Assembly: GCF_018614055.1 (NCBI RefSeq) | Contig: NZ_JAGGPB010000068.1 | Span: 1-64,000, forward strand | Origin: Streptomyces sp. ISL-98 | GTDB taxonomy: Bacteria > Actinomycetota > Actinomycetes > Streptomycetales > Streptomycetaceae | Length of the DNA stretch: 64,000 nt | Direction of reading: 5' to 3' | In this document: positions 1 to 9,039 of the stretch, in pieces | Position numbering within the stretch: the stretch's first letter is position 1 | Layout: each line of letters begins with the position of its first letter | Notes under the pieces: model-generated | Seen by the model: only the letters and a program-made list of their open reading frames with translations | What the model was told of the DNA's origin: nothing | The model's database searches: none | Program-made: the position numbers and the translations under genes

Positions 1-57
1 AAAATTGTATTAGAGACAGTTCCAGGGGTTATTGGGCTTATTGGGTCGCCTCGGCGC
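1..57. other. AT-rich window start resembling a tagmentation mosaic end
   Basis: Bases 1-19 match the 19-base Tn5/Nextera mosaic end at 15 of 19 positions, including the last eight bases (agagacag). The stretch is far more AT-rich than the rest of the window. It may be adapter carry-over at a contig end rather than genome. No gene is visible here. Confidence 0.4.
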
Positions 58-81
58 GTGCGGGATGGCAGCATCGGCGGC

Positions 82-642
82 ATGGAACACGTGATTCGGC
101 CCGTGGGCGCCGGGGAGTGGGAGAAGGTGCGCGAGCTGAGGCTCGCCGCGCTTCAGGATCCGGTCGCGCACCTCGCCTTTCTGGAGACGTACGAGAAGGC
201 CGTCGCTCAGCCGGATTCGTACTGGCAGGAGCGTACGGACAAGGCTGTCCAGGGCGTCGAGGTACGGCAGTTCGTCGCGGAGGCGCCCGACGGGCGGTGG
301 GTGGGGTCGGTCACCGCGATCGTCGAACGGGCCGGTGCGCCGGCGAGTTTCGTCGAGGCGGCGGAGGTCGACCAGGTGCATGTGGTCGGCGTGTTCATAC
401 GGCCCGAGACGCGCGGCGCCGGGCTGGCGGAGGAGCTCTTCCGGGCCGCGCTGGAGTGGGCGTGGTCGCTGAACGAGCCGCGGATCGAGCAGGTCAGGCT
501 GTTCGTGCACGAGCGCAACACGCGGGCGGAGGCTCTCTACCGGAAGGTCGGGTTCGTAACGAGCGGTGCGACAGCGCCGGTTCCGGGTGACGCTTCCGCG
601 AAGGAGATCGAGATGGTGGTCCCGCGGCCTTCGGTGTCCTAA
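82..642 (+). CDS. GNAT family N-acetyltransferase
   Basis: A 186-aa single-domain GNAT protein expected to transfer an acetyl group from acetyl-CoA to an amine; the substrate cannot be told. The acetyl-CoA pyrophosphate loop is seen as RPETRGAGLAEE (residues 107-118), and the C-terminal motif NTRAEALYRKVGF (146-158) is typical. The start at ATG 82 is preferred over GTG 58 because the fold begins at once with an IRPVGAGEW strand; the ribosome site upstream is weak. Its stop overlaps the 3' end of the convergent VirD4-like gene by four bases. Confidence 0.85.
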   Translation: MEHVIRPVGAGEWEKVRELRLAALQDPVAHLAFLETYEKAVAQPDSYWQERTDKAVQGVEVRQFVAEAPDGRWVGSVTAIVERAGAPASFVEAAEVDQVHVVGVFIRPETRGAGLAEELFRAALEWAWSLNEPRIEQVRLFVHERNTRAEALYRKVGFVTSGATAPVPGDASAKEIEMVVPRPSVS

Positions 643-2195
643 CCGGTCGTCAAGGTGTGGTCCGGCCAGCGGGCTCGGCCCTGTTCCTGCGAGCGGAGCA
701 GGACCAGAGCCGACAGACCCTGGTCCTGGCCGGTCGACAGCAGCTCCGGAAGCAGGGGAAGCGGTGCCACAGCCGCAACGTCGTCGAGAACGAACGTCAT
801 TGGTGGGTCGAGCCGACCGTCGGTTGACCGTGCGGCCATGCGGCGGCCGTGCTCGACCACGCTTGATGCCAGTGCGGTGAGCAGAGGCATTGCTCCCGGG
901 CGCGACTTGGGGTCCTCGATTGCTTCACCCACCACATAAAGGGTGCCCCCCTCGTCGATAAATGATTCCAAAGTGAGCGAATCGGTTCGGTTCGGGGTGC
1001 AGGCCTCGCGGATGTGGATCGAGGACAGCGCGGCGAGAGCACGGACCGTCAACTCCTGTGCGACTTCGCGACGTTCGGGGTACGCCGTGAGCGCCGACTC
1101 CAGGAGGCCCGCGGCGCCGCTCGACGCCTTGGGATGCGTACGGAGGATACGTACCGCCTCATGTGCACTGCTGCCCTGCGCCCAGCGGTGCACCTGCCGG
1201 AAGGGGCGCCCGTCCACGGCGGCGGCATGCAGCCAACTGCTCAGCAGCGTCTCGGCGGTGTCGGCCATGGCGGCGTCCAGGCGGGCCTGGGGACGTACGG
1301 GCGCCAGGAGGGCCACTGCCCGTGCTGCTGCCACGTCGGGGTGCTCGCAGCCGGTGGTGGGGGACCAGTGGAGGCGGGCCGGGGTGTCGCAGAGGTGGCC
1401 CGGGTCGTAGACGAGGACGGGGCCGAGCTTGGCGCGGGCGTCCTTGGTCTCGGCCCACACGGTGGGGTCGGAGGTGACGACGAGCGCGGCGCCTTCGGCG
1501 TCCAGGACGGCCTGTACGGCGCTGGGGCGGCGGGTCTCGGGGCTGCCGTAGAGGACGCGGGGGATGCGGGGCGTCGGGACGGCCGGGGTTGTTGGGGCTG
1601 CCGGAGCGGTGGGGACGGTTGCGGTGGTCGGGGCCATCTGGACCGATGGGACCGGGGGGATGGCCGGAGTGGTCTGGTCGGTGGGCGTCGTCGCCCCGGG
1701 TTCCGGTCTGCTCTGCGCCTTGTCGTCCACCCCGGCGTCCACCCCGGCGATCACCTTGGTGTCCGCCCTGGTGTTCTCGACTGCGGTCGGCGGTCCGGCG
1801 ACCGCACCCGCGCCCGCCATCGCACGCTCCCGGGTCACCGCTCGCTGCACCTTCAGACGCGCCAGCACACCCAGCACGAAGATGGTCAGTACCACCAGGA
1901 CCATCAGCTCGCCGATCAGCAGGCCCCAGAACAGCCCGTACCCCGAAAGCTGGTCCGCCGGCGCGTCCGGCCATGCCCCCGGGATGTTGTGCGGGGCGCC
2001 CATCAGGTGGCGCAGGGCCAGTGGCGTGCGGGTGAAGGTGACGCCGTCCGGCCACGCGCCGTGGGTGAACAGGGCCGCCAGGCCGGTCGCCAGCCATGTC
2101 AGTACCGTCAGGGCCAGCAGGAATCCCAGCAGGCCGATCAGCAGTGAGTCGGGAATTCCGCGTTCCGGCGCTCTCCGGCGCTCGCTGTCGTACAT
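639..2195 (-). CDS. VirD4/TraG-like membrane protein lacking a Walker A motif
   Basis: A 518-aa protein with two N-terminal membrane helices (about 17-43 and 88-112), a Pro/Thr/Ala-rich linker (about 130-215) and a C-terminal region resembling the coupling-protein ATPase fold of type IV secretion. In that family this protein gathers substrate for the channel. A Walker B-like strand FVLDDVA (468-474) and the downstream LRSQEQ segment are visible, but I find no GxxGxGK[ST] P-loop; the expected place holds AALVVTSDPTVW. It ends soon after the Q-rich motif, shorter than classical VirD4. ATG 2195 lies one base from the stop of the VirB4-like gene, so translation is probably coupled. Family assignment is by pattern and context; ATPase activity is doubtful. 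Confidence 0.7.
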   Translation of the reverse strand: MYDSERRRAPERGIPDSLLIGLLGFLLALTVLTWLATGLAALFTHGAWPDGVTFTRTPLALRHLMGAPHNIPGAWPDAPADQLSGYGLFWGLLIGELMVLVVLTIFVLGVLARLKVQRAVTRERAMAGAGAVAGPPTAVENTRADTKVIAGVDAGVDDKAQSRPEPGATTPTDQTTPAIPPVPSVQMAPTTATVPTAPAAPTTPAVPTPRIPRVLYGSPETRRPSAVQAVLDAEGAALVVTSDPTVWAETKDARAKLGPVLVYDPGHLCDTPARLHWSPTTGCEHPDVAAARAVALLAPVRPQARLDAAMADTAETLLSSWLHAAAVDGRPFRQVHRWAQGSSAHEAVRILRTHPKASSGAAGLLESALTAYPERREVAQELTVRALAALSSIHIREACTPNRTDSLTLESFIDEGGTLYVVGEAIEDPKSRPGAMPLLTALASSVVEHGRRMAARSTDGRLDPPMTFVLDDVAAVAPLPLLPELLSTGQDQGLSALVLLRSQEQGRARWPDHTLTTG

Positions 2196-2196
2196 C

Positions 2197-3621
2197 TCAG
2201 GCGACCGTCGATTCGTTCGACTCGTTTATCTGCTGCTCGATGAGTGTCGCCCTCTGCTCCGCCTCCAACTCCGCGGCTCGCATGTCGTCGGAGATCATGT
2301 TGTCGCGGATCATGTCCGCCGAGGTCTCCGTCATCGCGCGGTCCGTGAAGACCAGTGGTCGTTCCGCCTCTGTGATCAGGTGTTTGACCACCTGGACGTT
2401 GCCGTTCACGTCCCACACCGCGATGCCGGGCGTCAGGGTGGGGATGATCTCGACCGCCCAGCGGGGCAGGCCGAGTACCCGGCCCGTCGCCCGTGCCTCG
2501 TCCGCCTTCTGGGCGTAGATCGTCCTCGTCGACGCCATCTTGAGGATCGCCGCTGCCTCTCTCGCCGCCGCGCCGTCCACCACGTCCGACAGGTGGTGGA
2601 CCACCGCCACGAAGGACAGACCGAGTCGGCGGCCGAACTTCAGCAGCCGCTGGAAGAGCTGTGCCACGAAGGGCGAGTTGATGATGTGCCACGCCTCTTC
2701 CACCAGGAAGATGCGCTTCTTGCGGTCCGGCCTGATCCAGGTGTGTTCGAGCCATACGCCCACGATCGCCATCAGGATCGGCATCGCGATCGAGTTGCGG
2801 TCGATGTGGGAGAGGTCGAAGACGATCAGCGGCGCGTCCAGGTCGATGCCGACCGTCGTCGGGCCGTCGAACATGCCTCGCAGGTCACCGTCGACGAGAC
2901 GATCCAGGACGAGGGCGACGTCGAGGCCCCAGGCCCGTACGTCGTCCAGGTCTACGTTCATCGCCTCGGCCGACTCCGGCTCCGGGTGGCGCAGTTGCTC
3001 GACGATGTCCGTCAGGACCGGCTGCCGGTCGACGATCGTCTCGTTCACGTACGCGTGCGCGACCTTGAGCGCGAAGCCGGACCGCTCGTCGAGGCCGTGG
3101 CCCATCGCGACCTCGATGATCGTACGGAGCAGGGCCAGCTGGCCCGTCGTAGTGATCGCCGGGTCGAGCGGGTTGAGGCGGATTCCGCCGTCGAGCGCCG
3201 CCATCGGGTCGAGCCGGATGGGGGTTATACCCAGCTGCTGCGCGATGAGGTTCCACTCGCCGGCGCCGTCCTCGCCCTGTGCGTCCAGGACGACCACCTG
3301 CCGGTCCTTGAAGCGCAACTGGCGCAGTACGTACGTCTTCTCCAGCGCCGACTTGCCGTTGCCGGACTCGCCGAGGACCAGCCAGTGCGGCGCGGGGAGC
3401 TGCTGTCCGTACAGCTGGAAGGGGTCGTAGATGTACCCCTTGCCGCTGTACACCTCGCGGCCGATGATCACGCCGGAGTCGCCGAGGCCGGGCGCCGCGG
3501 TCGGCAGGTAGACGGCCTGGGCCTGCCCCGTCGACGTACGGACGGGGAGTCTGGTCGTCTCCACCTTCCCGAAGAGGAAGCTGGTGAAGGCATCCGTGAG
3601 GACGGACAGCGGATCTCGCAT
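2197..3621 (-). CDS. VirB4-like ATPase (C-terminal ATPase part)
   Basis: A 474-aa cytoplasmic ATPase of the VirB4/TraC/TcpF type, which powers type IV secretion or conjugation channels. Walker A is GESGNGKS (84-91) and Walker B is IFLVEEAW (304-311), followed by the family-typical KFGRRLGLSFVAVVHH. It is short for VirB4 (often about 600-850 aa): the N-terminal VirB4 domain is absent, and similar sequence appears to sit in the next gene upstream. It starts 19 bases after that gene's stop. The Glu/Gln-rich tail could contact the VirD4-like partner. Confidence 0.85.
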   Translation of the reverse strand: MRDPLSVLTDAFTSFLFGKVETTRLPVRTSTGQAQAVYLPTAAPGLGDSGVIIGREVYSGKGYIYDPFQLYGQQLPAPHWLVLGESGNGKSALEKTYVLRQLRFKDRQVVVLDAQGEDGAGEWNLIAQQLGITPIRLDPMAALDGGIRLNPLDPAITTTGQLALLRTIIEVAMGHGLDERSGFALKVAHAYVNETIVDRQPVLTDIVEQLRHPEPESAEAMNVDLDDVRAWGLDVALVLDRLVDGDLRGMFDGPTTVGIDLDAPLIVFDLSHIDRNSIAMPILMAIVGVWLEHTWIRPDRKKRIFLVEEAWHIINSPFVAQLFQRLLKFGRRLGLSFVAVVHHLSDVVDGAAAREAAAILKMASTRTIYAQKADEARATGRVLGLPRWAVEIIPTLTPGIAVWDVNGNVQVVKHLITEAERPLVFTDRAMTETSADMIRDNMISDDMRAAELEAEQRATLIEQQINESNESTVA

Positions 3622-3640
3622 GGCGGGTCTGCCCTCTCGG

Positions 3641-5191
3641 CTAACGACGGATGCCGGTGGCGAACGGCAAGGTGTTGACGAACGCCCGGTGGTGCTCTCG
3701 GTCGCACCACTCCAGCTTCAGATACGACTTGCCCGCCGAGGCCCTGATGGTCCGCTTGTCACGGGCCAGCGCCTCGGGCGAACGGGACGACACAGTGATG
3801 TACCCGACCAGGTTCACCCCCGCCGCACCGCTCGCGAGATCTTCACCCCGCTGGTCGAGCCGGCCGTGGGCCGCGATGTCGCGCGGGTCGACCGTCCGGT
3901 TCATCTTGGCCTGGCGGCTGGCCTCCGCCTCGTCGTTCGTCTTCTCCGTCAGCATGCGCTCGATAGCGACCTCGGTGGGTTCGAGGTCCATGGTGACCGC
4001 GACGGTACGGATCACGTCCGGGGTGTGAACGAGCAGCGGCGCCAGGAAGTTCACACCGACCGGCGTCATCGGCCACTCCTTCACCCACGCGGTGGCGTGG
4101 CACCAGGGTGCGCGTGTTGACGACTCACGCGTCTTGGCCTGGAGGTACGTCGCCTCCATGGCGTCCAGCTCGGCCGGCCAGGCGTTGCGCTTCGTCATGG
4201 CCTGGATGTGGTCGATGGGGTGGTCCGGGTCGTACATCGAATGGACGAGGGACGCCAGCCGTCCCTGTCCGAGCGGCTGGCGGACCCGGATGTCGGCCTC
4301 CGCGAGCCGCGCGCAGATGTCGGTCAGCTCGCGCGCCATGACGACGGCGAGACCGGAGTCGCGGTCGAGCTTGCGGCCGCTGTGGGGGCGGGCGGCGCGG
4401 GCCATGGCATGGGCCTCGGCGGCCAGCTCGCGGGAGTAGTGCATGCAGGCGACGAGGTACGCGCGGTGCTGCTCGCTCGATGTCGACACCATGGACTGGA
4501 GCTGCTCGTACGACTCCTGCAGCCATCCGGGGGCATGCGCGTCACCGCGCTGGGCGACGTCCTTGGCGTGCGCGTCGGGGTCGGCGGGGAGGGTACGGGC
4601 GAGCATCTGAAGGCGGGTCACAAAGCCGTCGCCGTTCGCCACATGCTTCAGCAGTGTGCCGAAACGGTCCACCAGCGCTTCTTGGTCCTCGCTGTCGCGC
4701 AGGCCGACGCCCGGGCCCTCGATCTCGATGGCGGCTGTGACGGTTCTGCGGTCGGCGTGCAGGAGTACGGCGATCTCGTCGGGGCCGAAGGGGGCGGCGA
4801 GCCAATTGATACGCCCGATGCCGGGCGGGGGCCCGACCTCGACCTCGCGGCCGTCGCTGCGTACGCCCGCTTCCATGGCGGAGCTGCGGTACGTCGTGCC
4901 GTTGCGCAGGGTGCGCTTGTAGCTGCGGTTGATCTCGAACCACTTGTAGAAGGTGCGGTGCTTGAACGGGACGTACACCGCCATCAGTGCGATCAGCGGG
5001 AAGCCCATCAGCAGCACGATCCGCAGGGACAGGACGGGGACCAGCAGCCCGCTCATCATGCCGAGGAACGCGCCGGCGATGATCAGCGCGATCTCGCCGG
5101 TCTCGCGGTTCTTGCCGACGATCGCGTTCGGCCGGGCTCGGCCGATCAGATACGTACGGCGGGGCGCGATCGGTTGGGACTGGGTGGTCAA
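3641..5191 (-). CDS. SCO6880-family protein: PrgI/VirB3-like membrane anchor plus VirB4 N-terminal-like domain
   Basis: A 516-aa protein with two adjacent membrane helices near the N-terminus (about 32-75), the layout of PrgI/VirB3 proteins, followed by about 400 soluble residues resembling the N-terminal domain of VirB4 without nucleotide motifs. I recognise the Streptomyces SCO6880-like family; the function is inferred from neighbours. The start is an unusual TTG at 5191, inside a TTGA overlap with the TrbL-like stop, preceded by a GGAGGTGGAGGG ribosome site. With the 2197-3621 gene it appears to make a two-piece VirB4. Confidence 0.7.
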   Translation of the reverse strand: MTTQSQPIAPRRTYLIGRARPNAIVGKNRETGEIALIIAGAFLGMMSGLLVPVLSLRIVLLMGFPLIALMAVYVPFKHRTFYKWFEINRSYKRTLRNGTTYRSSAMEAGVRSDGREVEVGPPPGIGRINWLAAPFGPDEIAVLLHADRRTVTAAIEIEGPGVGLRDSEDQEALVDRFGTLLKHVANGDGFVTRLQMLARTLPADPDAHAKDVAQRGDAHAPGWLQESYEQLQSMVSTSSEQHRAYLVACMHYSRELAAEAHAMARAARPHSGRKLDRDSGLAVVMARELTDICARLAEADIRVRQPLGQGRLASLVHSMYDPDHPIDHIQAMTKRNAWPAELDAMEATYLQAKTRESSTRAPWCHATAWVKEWPMTPVGVNFLAPLLVHTPDVIRTVAVTMDLEPTEVAIERMLTEKTNDEAEASRQAKMNRTVDPRDIAAHGRLDQRGEDLASGAAGVNLVGYITVSSRSPEALARDKRTIRASAGKSYLKLEWCDREHHRAFVNTLPFATGIRR

Positions 5192-6573
5192 CGCCCTCCA
5201 CCTCCTGCTCCTGTGCTGTTGGTGCCGGTACCCGTGTTGCCGGTACCCCGGTTCGTGTGGGTGCTGTTGCTACGGGCCGAGGGTGCGGCGGAGGGGACAG
5301 TTCCGCCGCCTCCTCCGGTCCCGCCGCCGCTGGCGCCGGAGGCGCTGGGTCCGGCGGAGCTGCGGGCGCTGTGGGCGGCGACGCCGCCGCTGACGGGGTT
5401 GGCCTGGCGGGGCGGCGAGGTGCTGCCACCCTTGCCGCCGTCGCCGCCTCCGCCGCCTCGGCTGCTGTGGGTCTTGATGCCCTGCGAGACGAGTGCGGCG
5501 GGGGAGCTGATGACGGCGGCCGCCTGGGCGCCGTCGGTGGCCTTGTTGCGGTTGCTGCGGGCGCTCGCGATCTCGTCGCCGAAGCCGGGGACGAAGCGGT
5601 AGATCATCCCGGAGGCGAAGATCGCCAGCAGGATGATGGCGAGGCCGGACACGACGGCGGAGAAGGCGTTCGGCCCGTCGTCGGAGGAGAGGGCCCCGGC
5701 CAGGCCGAGGACGATGACGATGACCGGCTTGACCATGATGATCGCGATCATGATGCCGGCCCAGCGGCGTACGTGACCCCACATGTTCTTGTCGACGAGT
5801 CCGGCGTAGACGACCACGCCGAGGAGTGCGCCGACGTAGAGGAGCAGCGCGCGGATGAACAGCTCGAGGAAGAGGATGCCGGCGGCGAGGACGGTCACGA
5901 GCGAGACGACGATCAGCATGATCGGCCCGCCGCCGATGTCGTCCCCCTTCTTCAGCGCCTCGGCGAAGGACCCGAAGAACACGTCGGTCTGGCCGCCGCT
6001 GCTGGAGGCGATGACCTCGGTGATGCCGTCGGTGGCCGATACGACGGTGTAGAGGATCAGGGGCGTGAACGCGGACGCGAGGACGGTGAGCCAGAGGAAG
6101 CCGATGGCTTCGGAGAGCGCGGTGCTGAGGGGCACGCCACGGATGGCCCGCTTTGCGACGGCCAGGAGCCAGAGGACGAGCGTCAGGACGGCGGAGGCGG
6201 CGAAGACGACGGCGTACTGCTGGAGGAACTTGGGGTTGGTGAAGTCGACGGTCGCGGTCGACTTCACGGCTTCGGAGAGCTTCCCGACGATCCAGGCGGC
6301 GGCGTCGGCGCAGCCTTTGGCGAGGGAGGAGAGGGGGTCGAGGGACTCGGCGGGGTCGGTGGGGGCGCGGAGGCGGGAGCCGCCGCCGTCGCCGCCTTCG
6401 CAGTAGTCCTTGGCGGGACCCCGGATGAGGTCGCAGGGATCGTCACTCTTGTCGGGACCCGGGGTTGGGGTCGGCGCTGCGAACGCACGGCTCGCCATCA
6501 GTACGAAGGCGGTTTGCACGGCTGCTGCCACTGCCGCGAGGGAGAGGACGCGACGGGATCGCTTACCTGGCAT
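5188..6573 (-). CDS. TrbL/VirB6-like polytopic channel protein
   Basis: A 461-aa integral membrane protein: signal peptide (about 8-32), an extracytoplasmic segment with two cysteines (47 and 58), six membrane helices (about 120-140, 155-180, 217-240, 241-260, 272-294, 303-325) and a Gly/Ser/Thr-rich disordered tail of about 120 residues. This is the layout of TrbL/VirB6 inner-membrane channel subunits. A strong GGAGGG site precedes ATG 6573. It overlaps the VirB8-like gene by 11 bases and the downstream TTG start by four. The family call rests on topology and operon position. Confidence 0.75.
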   Translation of the reverse strand: MPGKRSRRVLSLAAVAAAVQTAFVLMASRAFAAPTPTPGPDKSDDPCDLIRGPAKDYCEGGDGGGSRLRAPTDPAESLDPLSSLAKGCADAAAWIVGKLSEAVKSTATVDFTNPKFLQQYAVVFAASAVLTLVLWLLAVAKRAIRGVPLSTALSEAIGFLWLTVLASAFTPLILYTVVSATDGITEVIASSSGGQTDVFFGSFAEALKKGDDIGGGPIMLIVVSLVTVLAAGILFLELFIRALLLYVGALLGVVVYAGLVDKNMWGHVRRWAGIMIAIIMVKPVIVIVLGLAGALSSDDGPNAFSAVVSGLAIILLAIFASGMIYRFVPGFGDEIASARSNRNKATDGAQAAAVISSPAALVSQGIKTHSSRGGGGGDGGKGGSTSPPRQANPVSGGVAAHSARSSAGPSASGASGGGTGGGGGTVPSAAPSARSNSTHTNRGTGNTGTGTNSTGAGGGGR

Positions 6574-7417
6574 AGGTGAACCCTCCGAACTGTTCCACGG
6601 CCTCGGCCATGTCCTCTGCAGTGGAGGCGGCTTGATCCCGGCCGACAGGCGCCGGGCCGTCCTTCTGGGTGAAGTCGGCGACCTTCCAGTCCCCGTCGAC
6701 CCACTTCAGCTTGAAGGTGTTCGTGTACCAGCTCTCGGCCACGGGGTTCTTGGACCCCTCGCCGGCCAGCCCGAAGAGGGCCGAGTACCAAACGGAGACG
6801 CTCGCGGCGTCGCCTGTGAACTCCTCGGCCTTCGCACCCACGGGGTTGAAGCGCGAGATGAAGGTCAGGCCCTTCGGTGCGGTGCCGTCTGTGTTCAGCC
6901 CGATGCTGGTGAGGAACGCCTTGTCGGAGTACACCTTGTCCAGGTCGGCTTCGCGGGCAGCGGCCACGTCAGGCGCATAGACGGTGTCCACGATTGCACG
7001 GCGGCGGTTCTTGTCGTACATACCGTCAGAACCGAGGGCGATGAGGTAATTGGTCGCAGCTGACTGCGCGCCCTGTTCGTTCTGCGCGAAGCCGGAAGGG
7101 ATCGTCCCGTTCTTGTTCGTGACCGGTCTCACGCCCGACGCCGCCGTCGGTTCCGCCCCGCCGCCCCGCTTCGCCTCGTCGACCGAGCCGTCGACGCCGC
7201 CGTCGCCCCGGTTCGCGAATGCGATAGCCGCGATCAGCAGCACCACCACGCCGACCACCGTAATCAGGGAGCGCGAGGTCCGTACGGGCCGCCGCGCACC
7301 CCCGTACACGTCGCTTCCACCGCCTCCGGGCAGGCGTGTGCGGGTCTGGCCGGAGCCGCCGACACGGTCCGTACGACCCGTGTCGCTGCCGTAGCCGTGC
7401 TCGTCGCCGAGACTCAT
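6563..7417 (-). CDS. VirB8/TcpC-like bitopic conjugation protein
   Basis: A 284-aa protein with a Gly/Arg-rich cytoplasmic N-terminus, a single membrane helix (about 51-68) and an exported domain ending with a conserved-looking YTNTFKLKWVDGDWKV segment. That pattern fits the NTF2-like fold of VirB8/TcpC scaffold proteins, which bridge membrane and wall in Gram-positive type IV systems. The assignment is by topology, the C-terminal motif and location before the TrbL-like gene. Confidence 0.7.
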   Translation of the reverse strand: MSLGDEHGYGSDTGRTDRVGGSGQTRTRLPGGGGSDVYGGARRPVRTSRSLITVVGVVVLLIAAIAFANRGDGGVDGSVDEAKRGGGAEPTAASGVRPVTNKNGTIPSGFAQNEQGAQSAATNYLIALGSDGMYDKNRRRAIVDTVYAPDVAAAREADLDKVYSDKAFLTSIGLNTDGTAPKGLTFISRFNPVGAKAEEFTGDAASVSVWYSALFGLAGEGSKNPVAESWYTNTFKLKWVDGDWKVADFTQKDGPAPVGRDQAASTAEDMAEAVEQFGGFTYAR

Positions 7418-7597
7418 GCCGCGTACGCCCCCTCAACCGTTTGCAGTTCCGCGTAGTACGACGGTAGCCGTGCTGGTTCCCGCGCGGGCGCGGTGTGGTG
7501 ACTCGACATCAGGGAGACGCAACCTCAGCCGGTGGGCACGACGGACGGGTGGGGTGGGGGAGTGGAGCCGGGAGCACCGGTGATGGCTGACGGCGCG

Positions 7598-7906
7598 TTA
7601 AACAGCCATCCCGTACACGATGGTGAAGAGCGTGCCGAGCGAGCCGATGATGAAGACGCCGGTGAGACCGGCGACGATCAGCCCCTTGCCCTGCTCCGCG
7701 CTGAACGTGTCCCTCAGCGCGGTCGCCCCGATCCGCTGCTTTGCCGCGCCCCAGATCGCGATGCCGAGGCAGAGGAGGATGGCGATGGCCATCACGACCT
7801 CGATCATGACGCGGGCCTCGTTGCCGAGGGTTCCGAACGGACCCCAGTTCGGGGCGATTCCACCGATGATGGTGGTGATGTCGCCCTTTTCGGCTGCCAG
7901 GTTCAT
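7598..7906 (-). CDS. Small two-TM protein, first gene of the secretion-like operon
   Basis: A 102-aa protein with two hydrophobic helices (about 35-55 and 75-98 from ATG 7906) separated by a short charged loop, matching the size and layout of VirB2/TrbC pilins. The sequence itself does not prove this. ATG 7906 is favoured over GTG 7915 because the AGGGG ribosome site lies two bases from the GTG but 11 from the ATG. A 180-bp G-rich gap separates it from the VirB8-like gene. Confidence 0.7.
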   Translation of the reverse strand: MNLAAEKGDITTIIGGIAPNWGPFGTLGNEARVMIEVVMAIAILLCLGIAIWGAAKQRIGATALRDTFSAEQGKGLIVAGLTGVFIIGSLGTLFTIVYGMAV

Positions 7907-8168
7907 GTAAGTCACCGCCCCTGTTGGGTAGTTCGTCGCCCCCGTCGCACGACAGGGGTCACGTCCTATCTTCGCTGATGAACCGCACTCGTATGTCGAC
8001 TTGGCGGCGGTCTTTACCCGAGCTCCGCACGTATCGCCGGCCGGACCGCGCTGACCTGCGGTGCCGACCGGTGTATGCGCAAACGCGTATGGTCACTCTG
8101 TGTATCACGGAGGGTGACTCCGGGCAATGACTGGCGTTATGCACCTTTACGCGGTGCCCGCTGTGGCG
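7907..8168. other. Presumed promoter region of the secretion-like operon
   Basis: This 262-bp gap between the XRE gene and the first secretion-like gene should hold the operon promoter. On the minus strand a short hairpin (about 7930-7950, arms near cccctgtcg/cgacggggg) lies ahead of the start. No convincing -10/-35 pair was identified. Confidence 0.3.
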
Positions 8169-8393
8169 TCAGTCCTCGCCGAGGCTGAGCAGGTCGCCGG
8201 GCTCGCAGTTCAGCTCGCGGCAGATCGCGGTCAGCGTGGTGAAGCGGATCGCTTTGGCCCGGCCGTTCTTCAGGATGGAGAGGTTTACGACCGTCACGCC
8301 GACCCGCTGCGCCAGCTCGGCCAGGGTCATGCCCCGGTCCCCCAGTAGCTGGTCCAGGTGGACCTTGATCCGGTGTTCTTCCTCCGGCGGCAT
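8169..8393 (-). CDS. Small XRE/YozG-like HTH regulator
   Basis: A 74-aa helix-turn-helix protein of the Cro/CI type, little more than a DNA-binding domain: LAELAQRVGVTVVNLSILKNG (about 25-44) gives both helices, and the ending GDLLSLGED is typical of small YozG-like regulators. These are commonly encoded next to DUF2975 membrane proteins, as here. Start and DUF2975 stop share one base (TGATG), so the pair is translationally coupled. It probably acts on its own operon through the palindrome at 9039-9073. Confidence 0.85.
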   Translation of the reverse strand: MPPEEEHRIKVHLDQLLGDRGMTLAELAQRVGVTVVNLSILKNGRAKAIRFTTLTAICRELNCEPGDLLSLGED

Positions 8394-9001
8394 CAGACAA
8401 GCCCCTCCGTATCGGCTCGCAGCTTCGCACCGCGCGTGAAGGCTTCGGCGAGAGCGAGGATGAGGAGGGCGGCGAGTACGGGCAGGCCGGAGACGGTGTA
8501 CGAGAAGGGGATCTCCTCCGCGGCCGGCGTTCCGCTCACCAGGGCGTCCGTGGTGGCCGCCGTCAGCAGGGGGACGGCGTAACCCAGCAGCAGTGCCGTG
8601 ACCCCGATGATGCGCAGCCGTCGGGCGTTCTGCGGTACGAAGACGTCGCCGTCGCGCAGGGTGTGGGCCATGCGGAGCAGCAGGCTGAGGATCAGGACGA
8701 TCAGCAGGCTGTCGACGATCTCGGGCAGCGCGAGCAGCAGGCGCTGAAGTGCGTCGGGGTCGTCGAGGACGAGGTCTGCGTTGCGCGTGCCGACGAGGGA
8801 CACCTGACCCTCTGTCACCGGGCCCGCCAGCTGTGTCGTGCCGTCGATTGCGACCTCGCGGACGTGTATCGGATCGAAGGGGCCTGTCACTCCGAGGACG
8901 GGGAGGAGTACCCCGAAGAGGCTCACGAGCAGGATGGCCAGAGCCAGGCCGCCCTCCAGGAGCCGGTTGTCCGTGCGGCTCCACCATGACTTCGTACGCA
9001 T
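8393..9001 (-). CDS. DUF2975 membrane protein
   Basis: A 202-aa membrane protein with four predicted helices (about 17-40, 95-112, 130-150, 172-190) and an exported loop between the first two. I recognise DUF2975, whose members usually pair with a YozG-like HTH protein. By analogy it may be the sensing or inhibitory partner of that regulator; its biochemical role is unknown. ATG 9001 follows a run of four cttgcc repeats and a large palindrome. Confidence 0.8.
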   Translation of the reverse strand: MRTKSWWSRTDNRLLEGGLALAILLVSLFGVLLPVLGVTGPFDPIHVREVAIDGTTQLAGPVTEGQVSLVGTRNADLVLDDPDALQRLLLALPEIVDSLLIVLILSLLLRMAHTLRDGDVFVPQNARRLRIIGVTALLLGYAVPLLTAATTDALVSGTPAAEEIPFSYTVSGLPVLAALLILALAEAFTRGAKLRADTEGLV

Positions 9002-9015
9002 GACGCTCCCCCGTG

Positions 9016-9039
9016 CTTGCCCTTGCCCTTGCCCTTGCC
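9016..9039. repeat. Four tandem copies of cttgcc
   Basis: A perfect hexamer repeat (4 x 6 bp) between the DUF2975 start and the 35-bp palindrome, in the expected 5' untranslated region. Such tracts can vary in copy number, but no effect can be read from the sequence. Confidence 0.8.
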
